Assembly: GCA_026261815.1 (NCBI GenBank)
Contig: JAMPIT010000894.1
Coordinates: 53,755,147 to 53,819,146 of the forward strand
DNA length: 64,000 nucleotides
Direction: 5' to 3'
Origin: Monarcha castaneiventris obscurior
Lineage: Eukaryota > Chordata > Aves > Passeriformes > Monarchidae
The notes under the pieces were generated by a model that had not been told where the DNA came from, did no database searches, and saw only the letters and a program-made list of their open reading frames with translations. Position 1 is the first letter of the stretch. Each line of letters begins with the position of its first letter. This document shows, one piece after another, positions 25,401-37,000 of the stretch. The translations under genes were made by a program, and so were the position numbers.

Positions 25401-26060
25401 ACATTTGTATCCCTCAGCAGAAGGAACCTGAACTGCTGTGATTCTTTCATACGGATGCAGCACAGCCTGGCAGCCTCAGATTCAGCTGAATCCATCCATC
25501 TGGAAAGCAGCAGCTTGGAACAACATGGCTCTTACGGCTTCCTAGTTGACATCCCACATCCTAGAGTCATGAAAGGCCATTTTTTCACCCTGCTCATCAA
25601 GGAATAGATTTCTGAGGACCACAGGGCAGGACACCATGGAGCTGGGAGGAGAGCCTTCCCAGGGCACACCAGGAGCTGCCTGGCCCAGACCTACCCTGGT
25701 TCCGCATGCCCCCGAGGTGCAGGGACGATCCATAAGCGCTGCCATCGCTCGCAGGCAGCAGCACGAGGGTGCAACCACGCTGCAGCTCAGAGCCCACCAG
25801 CACCCACTGCCACAGCTCCACCTGCTCTGCCAGCACAGATCAAACCTTTCCAGCACCACTGCTTCGTTTCCACAATTAGCAGGATTTAGGCACGTACAGA
25901 GGTTTCTCCAGCCTCACCTACAGAGACCAATGACAAATGAATCAACATCATATACCACAGCTGCCCATTGCAGTGGCCAAGTTTTTGCTACTCAGACCCC
26001 TTCCAGTTCAGCACTCTTCCTCCCACCACCGAAGAGAACATACTTTGTTACAGAGACTTT

Positions 26061-26547
26061 CATATTGGGAAAATATTTTAATATAGTAAACAAGTCAATT
26101 TACCTTCCACATATTTTAAATAAGTTTATGCTCATCGTTAAACAAAACTGTTTTTACTTCAACAATGGATTACAGCCTCTAAATTGGTATTGTTCCCAGC
26201 TGATCCTGTAAATAGCGAGGAATTTTGGACACCAATATCCTTGTATAGGTAACAGACTGGCATAAACAGCGCAGGAATTCAATGCGGGTTCAAAGGGAGA
26301 AGCTAGCCCTGGTGAGGAAGAAAACGAAGCCACAAAATTCCCTTTTGAGGAAAAAAACGGGGGGAAAAGAAGATACCGCAGTTCCATCGAGTCCAAACGG
26401 GGCCGAGTCAGTCTCCAGGTCAGTCTCCGGTCAGTCTCCACGGGCGCTGCACGGTGCCGCAGGGACGGGCGAGCCATCGGTCTCCATCCTCAGCCGAGCC
26501 CCGCGGCCGCATCCCGGCGGCGCGCGGCCTCCCGCGGCCCGCCCGGC
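26061..26547 (-). other. INAFM2: Putative 3' UTR of INAFM2
   Basis: This is the minus-strand sequence following the INAFM2 stop. An ATTAAA on the minus strand (TTTAAT on plus, near 26086-26091) could serve as polyadenylation signal about 460 bases after the stop. The 3' UTR may be much longer, because the gene has long 3' UTRs in other vertebrates. Confidence 0.3.
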
Positions 26548-27303
<756 letters not shown>

Positions 27304-27330
27304 TCACCCGCGAGCCGCAGGGACGGCTTC

Positions 27331-30300
27331 TGGCCCGGCCTCCTGGAACATTCTCAGCGCTGGAGGAGGTCAGGAGTCTCCTCTCCACCTTGGCTTCCCG
27401 TCGGAGTTACTTCTTAGTGCCTCCCTGATGCAGGTATGTGCTGCCTGTACCTCTGTGAGGCTGCAAGGGTGCCCCAGCTAAGCGGCAGCTTTTAGAGGGA
27501 AAGCCTGCTTTAGTTTTGTCCAAATTGGGCTCTTCCCAAACCTGTTATTGATATAATCTAAACCTCCTCTTAAGGTATGGCTTCACCTTACTCTGCAAGT
27601 GTTAGTTCCCTACAAAATTGTTCTATTGCCTTGTTCAAAAGACAATTAAAATGCTGATTTGAGGTATGAATTAGCCTTGTTTTCTTTATGGTGCAAAAAA
27701 AAAAATACTTTTGGGAATGATGTAGTTGCGCCTTCTGCAATCATTTTCTCCCTGCCTTCAATCTGAGGTCGGTCAGGTGTAGTGGTTGCAGCAGAAACCT
27801 CTTGTAAAGCAGGACTTGTAGTTCTGGAGGAGGCTACAGTAACTGGAGAACTGTCTATTACCCGAAGAGGCTTCCCCAAGAAGATAACATTATGGAATAA
27901 ATGGAGTAGCTTCAAAATAACTGTAATTTTTGGAAAGGATGGATTGTGTTGACTAAAAGCTCCAGGTCTGCTGTCTGTATGTGGAGGGGGGCATTGCCAT
28001 GGTGGTCTGTGTGCACTGAGTGGGCAGGGCAGGGAGCTCCGAGGGTCCAGCAGCAAAAGGAGCATCTGGGAGGGGCTGTGAAGCCCCTCAAGTGTTGAGT
28101 GTGTGGCTGATTCTTCTTACACAGGCAAAGCAGTTTTGGGGATGAAACCTGCCTGTTTGGGCCGGTGGAGTGGACTAGATGATTTTTCAAGGTCTGTTCC
28201 AACCCAAACGCTTTTGAACTACGTGCTGCGGCCTCTTGGAGTATTTAATGTTTGTGAAATGCTGCTGCATGTCTGGGAAATGTTTGTTAGCCAGTTTTGG
28301 GACTTCTGTGTGTGCCCTGTGCCTCTCTTGTGCTGATTGGTTGCACCTGATTGTATTGGGTACACCTGTGTTCTCCTTAAAGTCTAATGTCTCACACCTC
28401 AACAGAATTAGCTGATGGTTCCCAGCTGGCAAAGCTTTCCTGAGTTATAGAATTGCCTCTTCTGTGGTGTTCCAGGGGTTATATACATTAAATTACTTCA
28501 GCTGTGTATGTTTAAGTTTAATTATATGTATGAATTTATAGCAGTTCCTACAAAATGGATTTTCTAGTAACTTTTCACTGTGTTTTCCCTCAGTGATGGG
28601 TGTGCTCCAGCCTCTTCTCCTTTTTGTTCAGCAGGTGAAATGATGATGAGTTACTACCTCACACAAGTCCTTCCCCTATGCTCTTGCTTAATTCCCGTTA
28701 AGAGGCAGAGGATTGACATGTACAGGGAATGCCTCTGGGGCTTAGTGAGGTCTTGACAATTTTTGGCTGGTGCTTGTCAAGTTGAAGTACTGAGGCCTGA
28801 ACAACATTCCCTGAGCCAAAGCTAACCTCTAGATGAACCATCCAATCAAATGTTATATGCATCCACTCATATCCACCAATATCATCAGCAATATGATAGA
28901 TGTATCTGTTCGTTGTTGAAACATGTATTCACCTTTCCCTATTTAGGAACCGAACAAGGCTGGGAGTGCAGGGGAATTGTTGGAACATTCCCAGCAAATG
29001 TAGCGAGTGTGGTGGGCTTGTGATGTTCTGCCTTCAGCCCCACAGCTTCACCTCCCTGTTGCATTTATTTGTGATTCAATCATGCTGCAGTGGAGACCTG
29101 CCTTTCGTAAAACACACAATTCCACGGTATTATTCAAGAAATTCAGTGTTCGTAAGGCTCTCTTCTCCCTGCCAACCCTCTGCTCTCAGGGCTTTGAGTA
29201 AGACAAGGCTTGTGTTCATTAAATGTGAAGTCTTGGCTTTTGCTTGGCTTTTTTTTTTTTCATCTTATTGTGGCCAAATAACTGGGTGTGACCTTCTCTC
29301 CAGGCAGCTGTGAGCAGGTGTGTGCCTTCTCCCCTAAACAGAGCTCCTTGCTAACAACCACCCCTAAAGGAGCTGCAGGAATGGTGTTTGCTTTGTCCTT
29401 GGGGTTTTAGCAGAAACACCAATCTGTGCTCTGAGTGGACTCCTGTGGTGCAGAGCTGGAGCTCTGGGGTCTTGTAAAGCCAGTGACTGTGTCTGACCCT
29501 GGGCACAGCTTGCAAATTATCCCTCCCTAGGATTCTTACTAAAGAGCACAAAAGAGATCACTTGCTGGAGACAGAGTCAGGGCTATGTGATGCACTCAGG
29601 GACTAGACCTGCCAAGGAAGGAGAGCTGCAGAGCCCCTGAACAACCACTCCAAAAACTGCTCTGCAGGCTCCTGTTCTTTATAGGCTCCTTCAATTTTGA
29701 CGTCTCAGGTCTGAGAGTCCACTAGAAAGCTTGAATTGTGCTGCTACCTGTTGCAGGGGGATATTTGTCTGCTCTCCAAGGGCCCCTGAAGGATGTAGCT
29801 AAATAAACCTGTATTATTGATTTCCCATGATCACAGTCTGTGAATAGCATCCCAGTGCTGCAGGATAGGGAAGACTTAATTAAGGGAAGATTGCTGGCCT
29901 GAGATAGATTCTCCCCGTGCAGACCCTGCTTCTGAGAGTAGCAGAATACTGGATGGGATGCCTGGGACTTCTCTCTGAGCTGTGCAAAGGCCTTTGCAGG
30001 GAGGAGGAGAATGCTGTAGATTGAGGCTGGATATTACAGAAACAAGAGCTTTAGGCTAGCATGTGGAGAAGTGAAGTTTGTGGAAGGGCCAGGGAAGACA
30101 ATGGCTGACACCTGTTCCATTTAGTGAGCTGAGTAGGCAAGTAGTTGGAGTAAGTTGGGCTGGTGGAGTGGGAAGGAAATGTTGATGAGCTTAAGAGCAG
30201 AATGGGGCTTCCTCCCCCAGTACCCTGATTTCCTGTGCAGTGTTTTGTACTGGAGGTGAATACAGGGGGGAACTGGCTGCATCCACCTCCAGGTGTGGTA

Positions 30301-33300
30301 CAAGTTGCTTTCCTGTCCTTGTTACTCCGCTACTGAAGTGTACCATGAGATGGCGTGTTGTTTGTGTGCCACTGCTTGTCGTGCTCTCCCTTTCCTCTTA
30401 ATGACCTGTCTTGGAAAGTCTTGTTCTTTTCCCCATGGTCAGGAATGGTGTGGTTCAGCCAGCCCTGGGCAGCAGTGACCTGGCACTGCAGGAATGTATG
30501 GATGTTTAAATGTGGTGTGATCCTGCTTGCAGCACTCGCTGTGCTGTTTGGAAACACGCCGAAAGCCCTCAGTGCTGTAAACACAACACACTCTGCTCAG
30601 TGAGCAGTTAATTATGGGCCTAACCATGTCTTGGTGGTTAGACAGATAGTTTCTTGGGTTTTTTGTGTTTTGGTTTTTTTTTTTTGCACAAGACCTCACT
30701 GCTTTTATGGTTTTGTGGCATCTGTGGCCACTTCTCTGTGCCATAGTCCACTGCCCTCTGACTTTTGCAGATCAAGCTGAAGAGTCATGCTGAGAGCTGT
30801 CAGGAGTCCTTGGCCTTGTGGTTTCGGCTCAAAGTGGGACATAAGATATGTCCCTGTACACACACTCAGCAGTTCGGCTCCCCAGGGTGGTGAGAAAATA
30901 TTGGCTTTGTGGTCTTAATGGTATCGTTAATCCTTTCCGGATTGCCAGGGCTCTGAGGGCAGAGCAGCCACAGGAGCAGTGGGATGGACTGGCATTTGCA
31001 GAGCTGGGAGTTCCTTGCTGGTGTGCAGTGTCACAGCTCTTCACTAGAGGACAGCATTACACACGGCAAAGTGTAATTATCCTGCAACAACGCTGGGAGA
31101 GATTTCTTATGGATTTTCTGTGTACCATGGCTAAGCTGGGGTGGGGGTTACGGAGTAATTTGCTGGAAGTCAGGGGGGTTTAACAGTATGGCTCAAATCA
31201 GTGCCTGCAAACCTTGTCTTCTAAACCTTGTCTGAAGGGTGATGCTGCCTGCCTTGCTGCTGCATGCACCTTGAGGGAGATACAGGCTGCTGGATAGGTA
31301 GCACAGGGAGAGAAGGAAAAGTATTAAACGAAAAAAAAGGAAATGTTTGCATGTCAAAACTGTTGTAGCAAGCGGTGGGTGGCCTGGTGGTGAAGGTATG
31401 GGAGGAAAGCAAGGAGACAGAGGGATGTGGGATGAGTGTGCACTGGGTGATGGGCCTTACAGGAGAGAGGAAATAAAAGATGGTTGGAATAAGCCATTAC
31501 TGCTCCAGTGCTGCTGTTCCCACCTGCTCTCATGCTGGAGCTCTCTGCAGAGGCCAGGACTACTGCTCTATCCTATCATGGCTCCATCAGCCATCTCTGC
31601 ATGCAAGGGACAGAGGCTCCCACAGAGCGAGGAGTGTGAACTGGAAGATAAGGAGGCTGGGTTGGGCAAAAGGAAGAGAGCTGCAGCTTTTGTGACAGCC
31701 TTTGTGCAAGTGGGGGTTTGGCCCTTGCTGTTGGGCATCACACGACCTTGCAGGGCAGCCACCAGCTTGGGCACTGCTCTTCATGCTGCTTGTGTTTGAT
31801 CTGGTCTTAATTATGATTTCATTATTTATTGAATTAAGGTTTTATTCCTTAGGGAAAGCTGACCTGTGAGTGAAGCTGTGGCATGATTCTTGCTTACTTT
31901 GTTTGTTGATGAGGCAGAGAAAGCTGCTGAATATCCTGGTGTGAGAGAAGGACAGAAACAACCTCTCAGTGAGGCCCTGGCAGGAAGGTTCTGGCAGGAA
32001 ACACACTTGGTTCACAAAGCTGTGATAACTGATAATACCAGTCAAGCCACAGGATCCAGTAGCTGTGACTGATCTCACCTGCCCTTGGCAGTACCAGGTG
32101 GCAAAGCTCATCCCACCTCTTACTGCTTTGCAGCTGTGACCTCCAGGGCCTTCCTGCAGTGCTGTCAGTGTTCCAGAGGCTGGGAGGACTGCAGCACCTC
32201 TGAGCAAGACTGATGCTCTCTATTCTCTCCATTGCGGCTCCCTAACTTAAAGGGAAGCAGCCCTGAAGTGCTCTGGCTTTGCAGAAGGGATCAGGCGAGT
32301 GTAGAGAACTTTCACTGCTCACTACACCCTTTGTCATCTGCTGCTTCTCTGCTTGGGAGTAACCACTTTCCCTGAGTGTGGGATCCTGGTGACACTGGCT
32401 TGGCTGGGCCTGGAATATCCCAGTGACCCTAAGGAAATAGAGCCAACAGCCTTCCCTTGGATAGCCAATTCCTGGCAGGGCGAGACTGATAAGTGCAGAA
32501 AGTGCCATGGTAGCTGGAAATGTGGAAGCTCTCTTATTCCCAGGATTTTTTTGGGCAGGTAAACCCCTTGAAAGACAAAGGATGTTGGGTTTGCTCAGGG
32601 TTCTCTTTTCCTGCAGCAGGGAGCTCTGATTCCTGCCTTTATTGTTTTACAGTTGGAGCAGTTGCTAGAGTTCCACTTAATCTCTCCTGCCTCATGCTGC
32701 TTACACCTGAGAATGCCCTCAGGATTCCTTCAGTGACCATTCCCCCAGCTGTCCAGGCTCCAAAGTGCCAGATTTATCACATCAGGGCTGGGAAGAAAGG
32801 AAGGAACAAAACTTGCAGCTGGGTCTGCTCACACAGTGGAAGGGGGTTGGTTTGCTCCCCCCTTCCTAGAGAGTCTGTGCTACTTTTTTGCCAGCAGCTC
32901 ATCCCTCTTGAGCAATGGCAAGAGCCACACCTTGGCTTTGATAGGAGAAGAGGATGACATCCCACCATGTGCCTGGGAATCCACAGCAATCATAGCACAG
33001 TTATCTCCACTTGTAACTAGTTGTGGGGCTCTGCCTCTGACTAAAATTGATCTTGCCTGTGTCAGGCCTTTTCATAATCCACTCTCCAGGTTAGCCAGTG
33101 CCCATCAGCCAGTGGAGCTCCTTTCCTCCTCTGCTGCCCACATGGAATTCCTTCATTCCAAGGTCAGGAGCAGAGTCTCATTTTGGCCTTGTTTGCCTGT
33201 AACCTGTTCTGTTTTTGGTCACTTCCCTGCAGCCTCGTCACTATAATCCCCACCTTGCCCACCTCTCCCGTTCTGTGTCCCACCCATCTGCCACAGACCC

Positions 33301-33860
33301 AAGTGAATCCGGGCAATAGCGCAGTTCCTTGGCACCCTGGGAATGTTTTATTTCATCTGGGGAATTTCCAGCTGCTCTGCTGGTCTGTCTCACTTTGAGG
33401 CTGACATTCAGAAGAGCCCGTAAGAGAAAGGAAAACTGTTTAAGGCTGGACAGTGCAGTAAGTGGCCCCAGAAATGGAATCTGTCCAGAGCAAGGAATGA
33501 GTTTGTTTCCTGGGACATCTGGCCTGTTGCATGAAGGGGGCAGTCTGCTTGTAGCCAGAGCTGAGCTGCTCCGTAACCACAGCTGCTGAAGCAGTTGGAG
33601 CGTTTCTGGCAATGCCTGTAGTTCGTCAAGAGAGCATTTAAGGAAGTTGAGTTGCGGAAGTTCACTGAGCCGGGTGCCTCACCAGCACAGCTCCAAGGAG
33701 TGGATCCCTCCCGGAGGGACGGCCCACAAGCACCCCGGCCATCGCTAGCCTTCTTCTGCGTGACCTTGGGTGAGGCTCTGCTTGCCTGGAGAGCTGTTGA
33801 TTTACAATGCAGATTCAGCGCTCCTCGCCTGCCTGCCCCTGCCCCTCCTAAATTGGGCTG
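27331..33860. other. Interval between INAFM2 and PLCB2
   Basis: About 6.5 kb upstream of both divergently oriented genes (INAFM2 minus, PLCB2 plus). It contains a CR1 3'-end remnant (28165-28216) and T-rich runs near 29251 and 30660-30685. I recognise no gene here, and the longest frames lack domains or splice support. Regulatory elements for PLCB2 could be here but none can be named. Confidence 0.55.
28165..28216 (+). mobile_element. CR1 3'-end remnant
   Basis: The sequence GGAGTGGACTAGATGATTT, then CAAGGTCTGTTCCAACCCAA, then CG resembles the terminal segment of avian CR1 elements (GGACTAGATGATCTT and CCTTCCAACCCAAA). Only the last ~50 bases can be recognised. Confidence 0.55.
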
Positions 33861-33863
33861 GGA

Positions 33864-33869
33864 TATAAG
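33864..33869 (+). promoter_or_regulatory. Possible TATA-like element of PLCB2
   Basis: TATAAG within GGGATATAAGAGG lies 146-151 bases upstream of the PLCB2 ATG. Transcription would then begin around 33890-33900 with a 5' UTR of about 120 bases. A G/A-rich stretch at 33935-33962 lies between. An unseen upstream non-coding exon cannot be excluded. Confidence 0.33.
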
Positions 33870-34014
33870 AGGTTGTTTGCTCTCCGATGCCAACAGTGGC
33901 CATGGCAGAACGCCCTGCCACGTGAGAGACAGAGATAGAGGAGAGGGGGCTAAGGAGGAGTGAACTGTGCAGCTGCTCTTGCTTCTGGTAGCGGAGGAGC
34001 ACATCTGCAGGACC

Positions 34015-34098
34015 ATGTCCGTGCTGAACCCTGTTCTGCAGCCCACGGAGGTGAAGGAGTACCTGTGCAAGGGTGACCGCTTCATCAAATGGGATGAT
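34015..34098 (+). CDS. PLCB2: PLCB2 exon 1 (residues 1-28)
   Basis: Starts at ATG 34015 in the context GGACCATGT and encodes [20 protein letters not shown] and then DRFIKWDD, the start of the PH domain. The donor is GAT|GTGAGT. Confidence 0.95.
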
Positions 34099-37000
34099 GT
34101 GAGTACTGGGGTGTTCCTTCCCTAGGCTGTGTCTGTGGTGGCAGGGAGACGCTGGTTGGGTCATGGTTTGTGGGGAGGCTGGGAGCCTGTGTTCTGTGTG
34201 GTATCCCGCCTGATAGCAGAGATCTCTGGACACAGAGAGGGAACTGGGAAGAACAGGAAAGCTGAGGACTAAAATCCCTTGTGTGTGTGTAAGGGGTTGG
34301 GGATGTGATTTCTGCACCTCTTGTTGTGAAGGATGGAAACAAATGGAGTGAGTGTGCACTGGGTCTATGTGTGCAGCCCCTGGTGTAGGACACAAGGTCC
34401 AGCCCTTGGGAAGGTGGTTGCTGCTGGGAGTCTCTGTGGGTGAGATGCATATGCTACTTTTGGACTTTCTGGAGGAACGTGAGGGCCAGGATCTACTCCA
34501 GAGCAAAGAGTGCTCACTGCTCTTTGCAGACAGAGATGAAATCAGGCTCCAAGTTGCTTCCTCTTATGGCCCTGTTGCCTGAGTGGATCGGGGGTGAGCC
34601 GTGGCCTCCCACGCCTGCCTGGCCCCTGGGTCTGGGAATGGCCGAGCAGCAAAGGGCCTGTGGTTTAACAGGGCTGGAGCCTCAGGGTGCTGCAGCAAGC
34701 TGCTGCTCTCTCCAGCTCATTGTCCTCTTTACCTTCAAAACAGCTGCTTTGCAGTCGCTGCCTTTCTGCGTCAGGGGAGGAAAGTGTAGAGCAGCAGCAG
34801 TTTGTTGGAATGTAAGGGTTCCCCTCCTCACTTTGTAAGGAGGCAAAGGAGTGTTTACCCCAGCACCCACATACCCGAGCAGTGGGAGAGCAGCTGCCCA
34901 TCTGTGCTGTCTGGAGATGGACTGTCTGCTGTTGAGCGTGAATGTTGATAAAAGGGGGGGAGCCCTGGCTGTGGTTATTCAGGGGGATCTGGGGAGATGG
35001 TTCACGTGGTGTTGCAAATGAGATGATCAGAAGGAGCCTGCAGCAGCAGTGCAGGAGGGATTAGCACTTTTGTGGGTGTGAAGCTGGAATAGAGTGTTAA
35101 GTCCCAAAGGAGCGTGTGGGGGAGTGGATCACCTGTGTGCATCATCAGCAGGGTGGTCCAGCAGCACTGAGAAATGAGAGCAGTGTACTGTGCAGCTGGC
35201 AGAAAGGATGGATGTGAGGAATATGGGTTGGAATATGGCTGCTAGTAGCTCCATTAGAGGTGCATAAACAGGAGGGCACACCAGGGTACAGTGAAAAGCA
35301 CAGCCTTCCTCTTTCCTGTAGGCCCAGTGCCTGCAGAGTGCACTTGGGGCTTCTTAGAATTTGAACAGGGATCTGCTTTCTCAGAATAACAGTAACCAAA
35401 CTTGTCTAAAATTGCTGTTGACTTGTGCACAGTCCTTGGGAACCACTCTCCCAAAAACTGGAAGCTGTTAAGTACTTCACTGGGTATTCCTGGGATAGGT
35501 TCCCTTGAAACCCAAGGTGAGTCAAGTTGGGCTTCCAAGACCCACCAAGTGTTTATTTGCTGCTGTAGCTGATGGTTAGTGAGCTCAGTTCCTGTCTGGA
35601 TCTTTCCCTAAGGTTTATATATTTGTAAACATTTCTAAAAGGTTGCCTCAACTAAGTAGTTTACAGGCTTGATCTCCACCAATAAAGAAAGGCTTCTCCA
35701 TGAGTGGGCTGTTCTGGTCACATTGCTCCATCACATTGGGCTTTCCCAATCCATGGGTTAGAACAGGCTGCAGAGGATGATGATGAGAACTCCAGACTGC
35801 AGGATTGCTGTGCTTTAGAATTCATGACTGTTGTGTTTTCTGTATCTCTGACTGTGCTGTTGGTAACAGTTTTGAACTCCTTCCACTGTAAGTGGGGCAA
35901 AGGAGTTAAGGAAGATCAGATTGGCCTCTTATATCACGGTTCAGCTTGGGACTGAACTAGGGCATTCCAGCAAAAAAAGCAAACCCACACTGTTTCTACA
36001 GAGCCCTCACCTTGTCCAGCTTTGGTAAGGCACTGTCTAGAGGAGAGAGCAATGGATCCCTGACAGGCAGGACTGTTCTGACCTGTCCCACAGAGTTAGT
36101 TGCAGGACCTTGGGGTAAGGAGCAGCTCTGCATGGGTTAGGGGAGACTCAGGCTTCAGCTTCCAGAGCCTCACAGTGTCACTCTGGAGATGTCCTAAAAT
36201 CCTTGGGTTCATTCCCATAAATCCCAGAGGGTGTTCACCTGCCTAGGTCTGTATTTGTTCAGCATCCAGCAAGGTGGGGCTCCTAAGCAGACTGAAGGGG
36301 TGAAGCCCTACTACATGGGTGGTAGCTGAGTTAAAGAACCAGCTGGAGACCCTGTCAGAGCCCCAGGCAGGGCACAGGGTAGTAGCTGACCTCTTGAGAG
36401 GTGCAGATGGGTGTGGGTTTGGCTCTGTGCTGCCTCTGAGTCTTAGTAGAGTCAAAACTGTTCCTATCTCTGAAAGATTATGGATTACAGGATTTTAGCA
36501 GACAGTGTTTGCTTTCTGCCCCACAGAGTGAGAAGCAGCCAGTTTGGCTACTTCTTCTGTAGGATTGCCCGTTTCCTTTGCTGCCAGGAGCCGCTACACT
36601 GGAGAGGCTGCCTGCAGCCCCAGGCAGGCCTGGCCCTGCCCAGGAGCCTGGCTGGCAGCAGCTGCCTTTCAGCCTCAGCTTGCCCTCCAGAAAGCTGCTT
36701 TGTGGGAGATAAGGGTAATCTAGAACATGGCACAATGCTCTGTGGTGGTACCGTGGGGCCTGTTCTGCTCTCCATGGCCACGTGTGCAGGGAGCCAGCCA
36801 GGAGCTCTGGGGATATGGACATGGTGCTGGGCAGGCTGGCACTGGCCCTGGCACAGTGGGAAGAAGACAGGAGGGAGTAAAAGGACCACATATGATGTGC
36901 TGTGCAATGAGCAGGTTACTGTAAATATTGAGTATGGAAATGGTGGTCCCTGAAAATTCAGATACACTCTAGAGTGGCATATGAGTTGAGTAACAACCTG

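Larger units (their letters stand above)
14446..26060. other. Interval between CCDC9B and INAFM2, no recognised gene
   Basis: About 11.6 kb with only scattered, chance-length reading frames on both strands. It holds the GGAT microsatellite at 19344-19402 and a possible exon near 18776. It may also include longer 3'-UTR material of CCDC9B (plus) or INAFM2 (minus), since candidate AATAAA motifs occur at 15670, 20170 and 21064. No tRNA-like or conserved-domain sequence was recognised. Confidence 0.5.

Noticed and set aside
24476..25404. 197-codon plus and 204-codon minus frames
   Set aside because: Overlapping opposite frames in moderately GC-rich intergenic sequence with no recognisable domains. 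They look like chance.
33408..34506. Two minus-strand frames of 226 and 234 codons over PLCB2 exon 1 and promoter
   Set aside because: No domains, and low-complexity Ser/Pro/His composition. They overlap PLCB2 exon 1 antisense and have no splice or start support.
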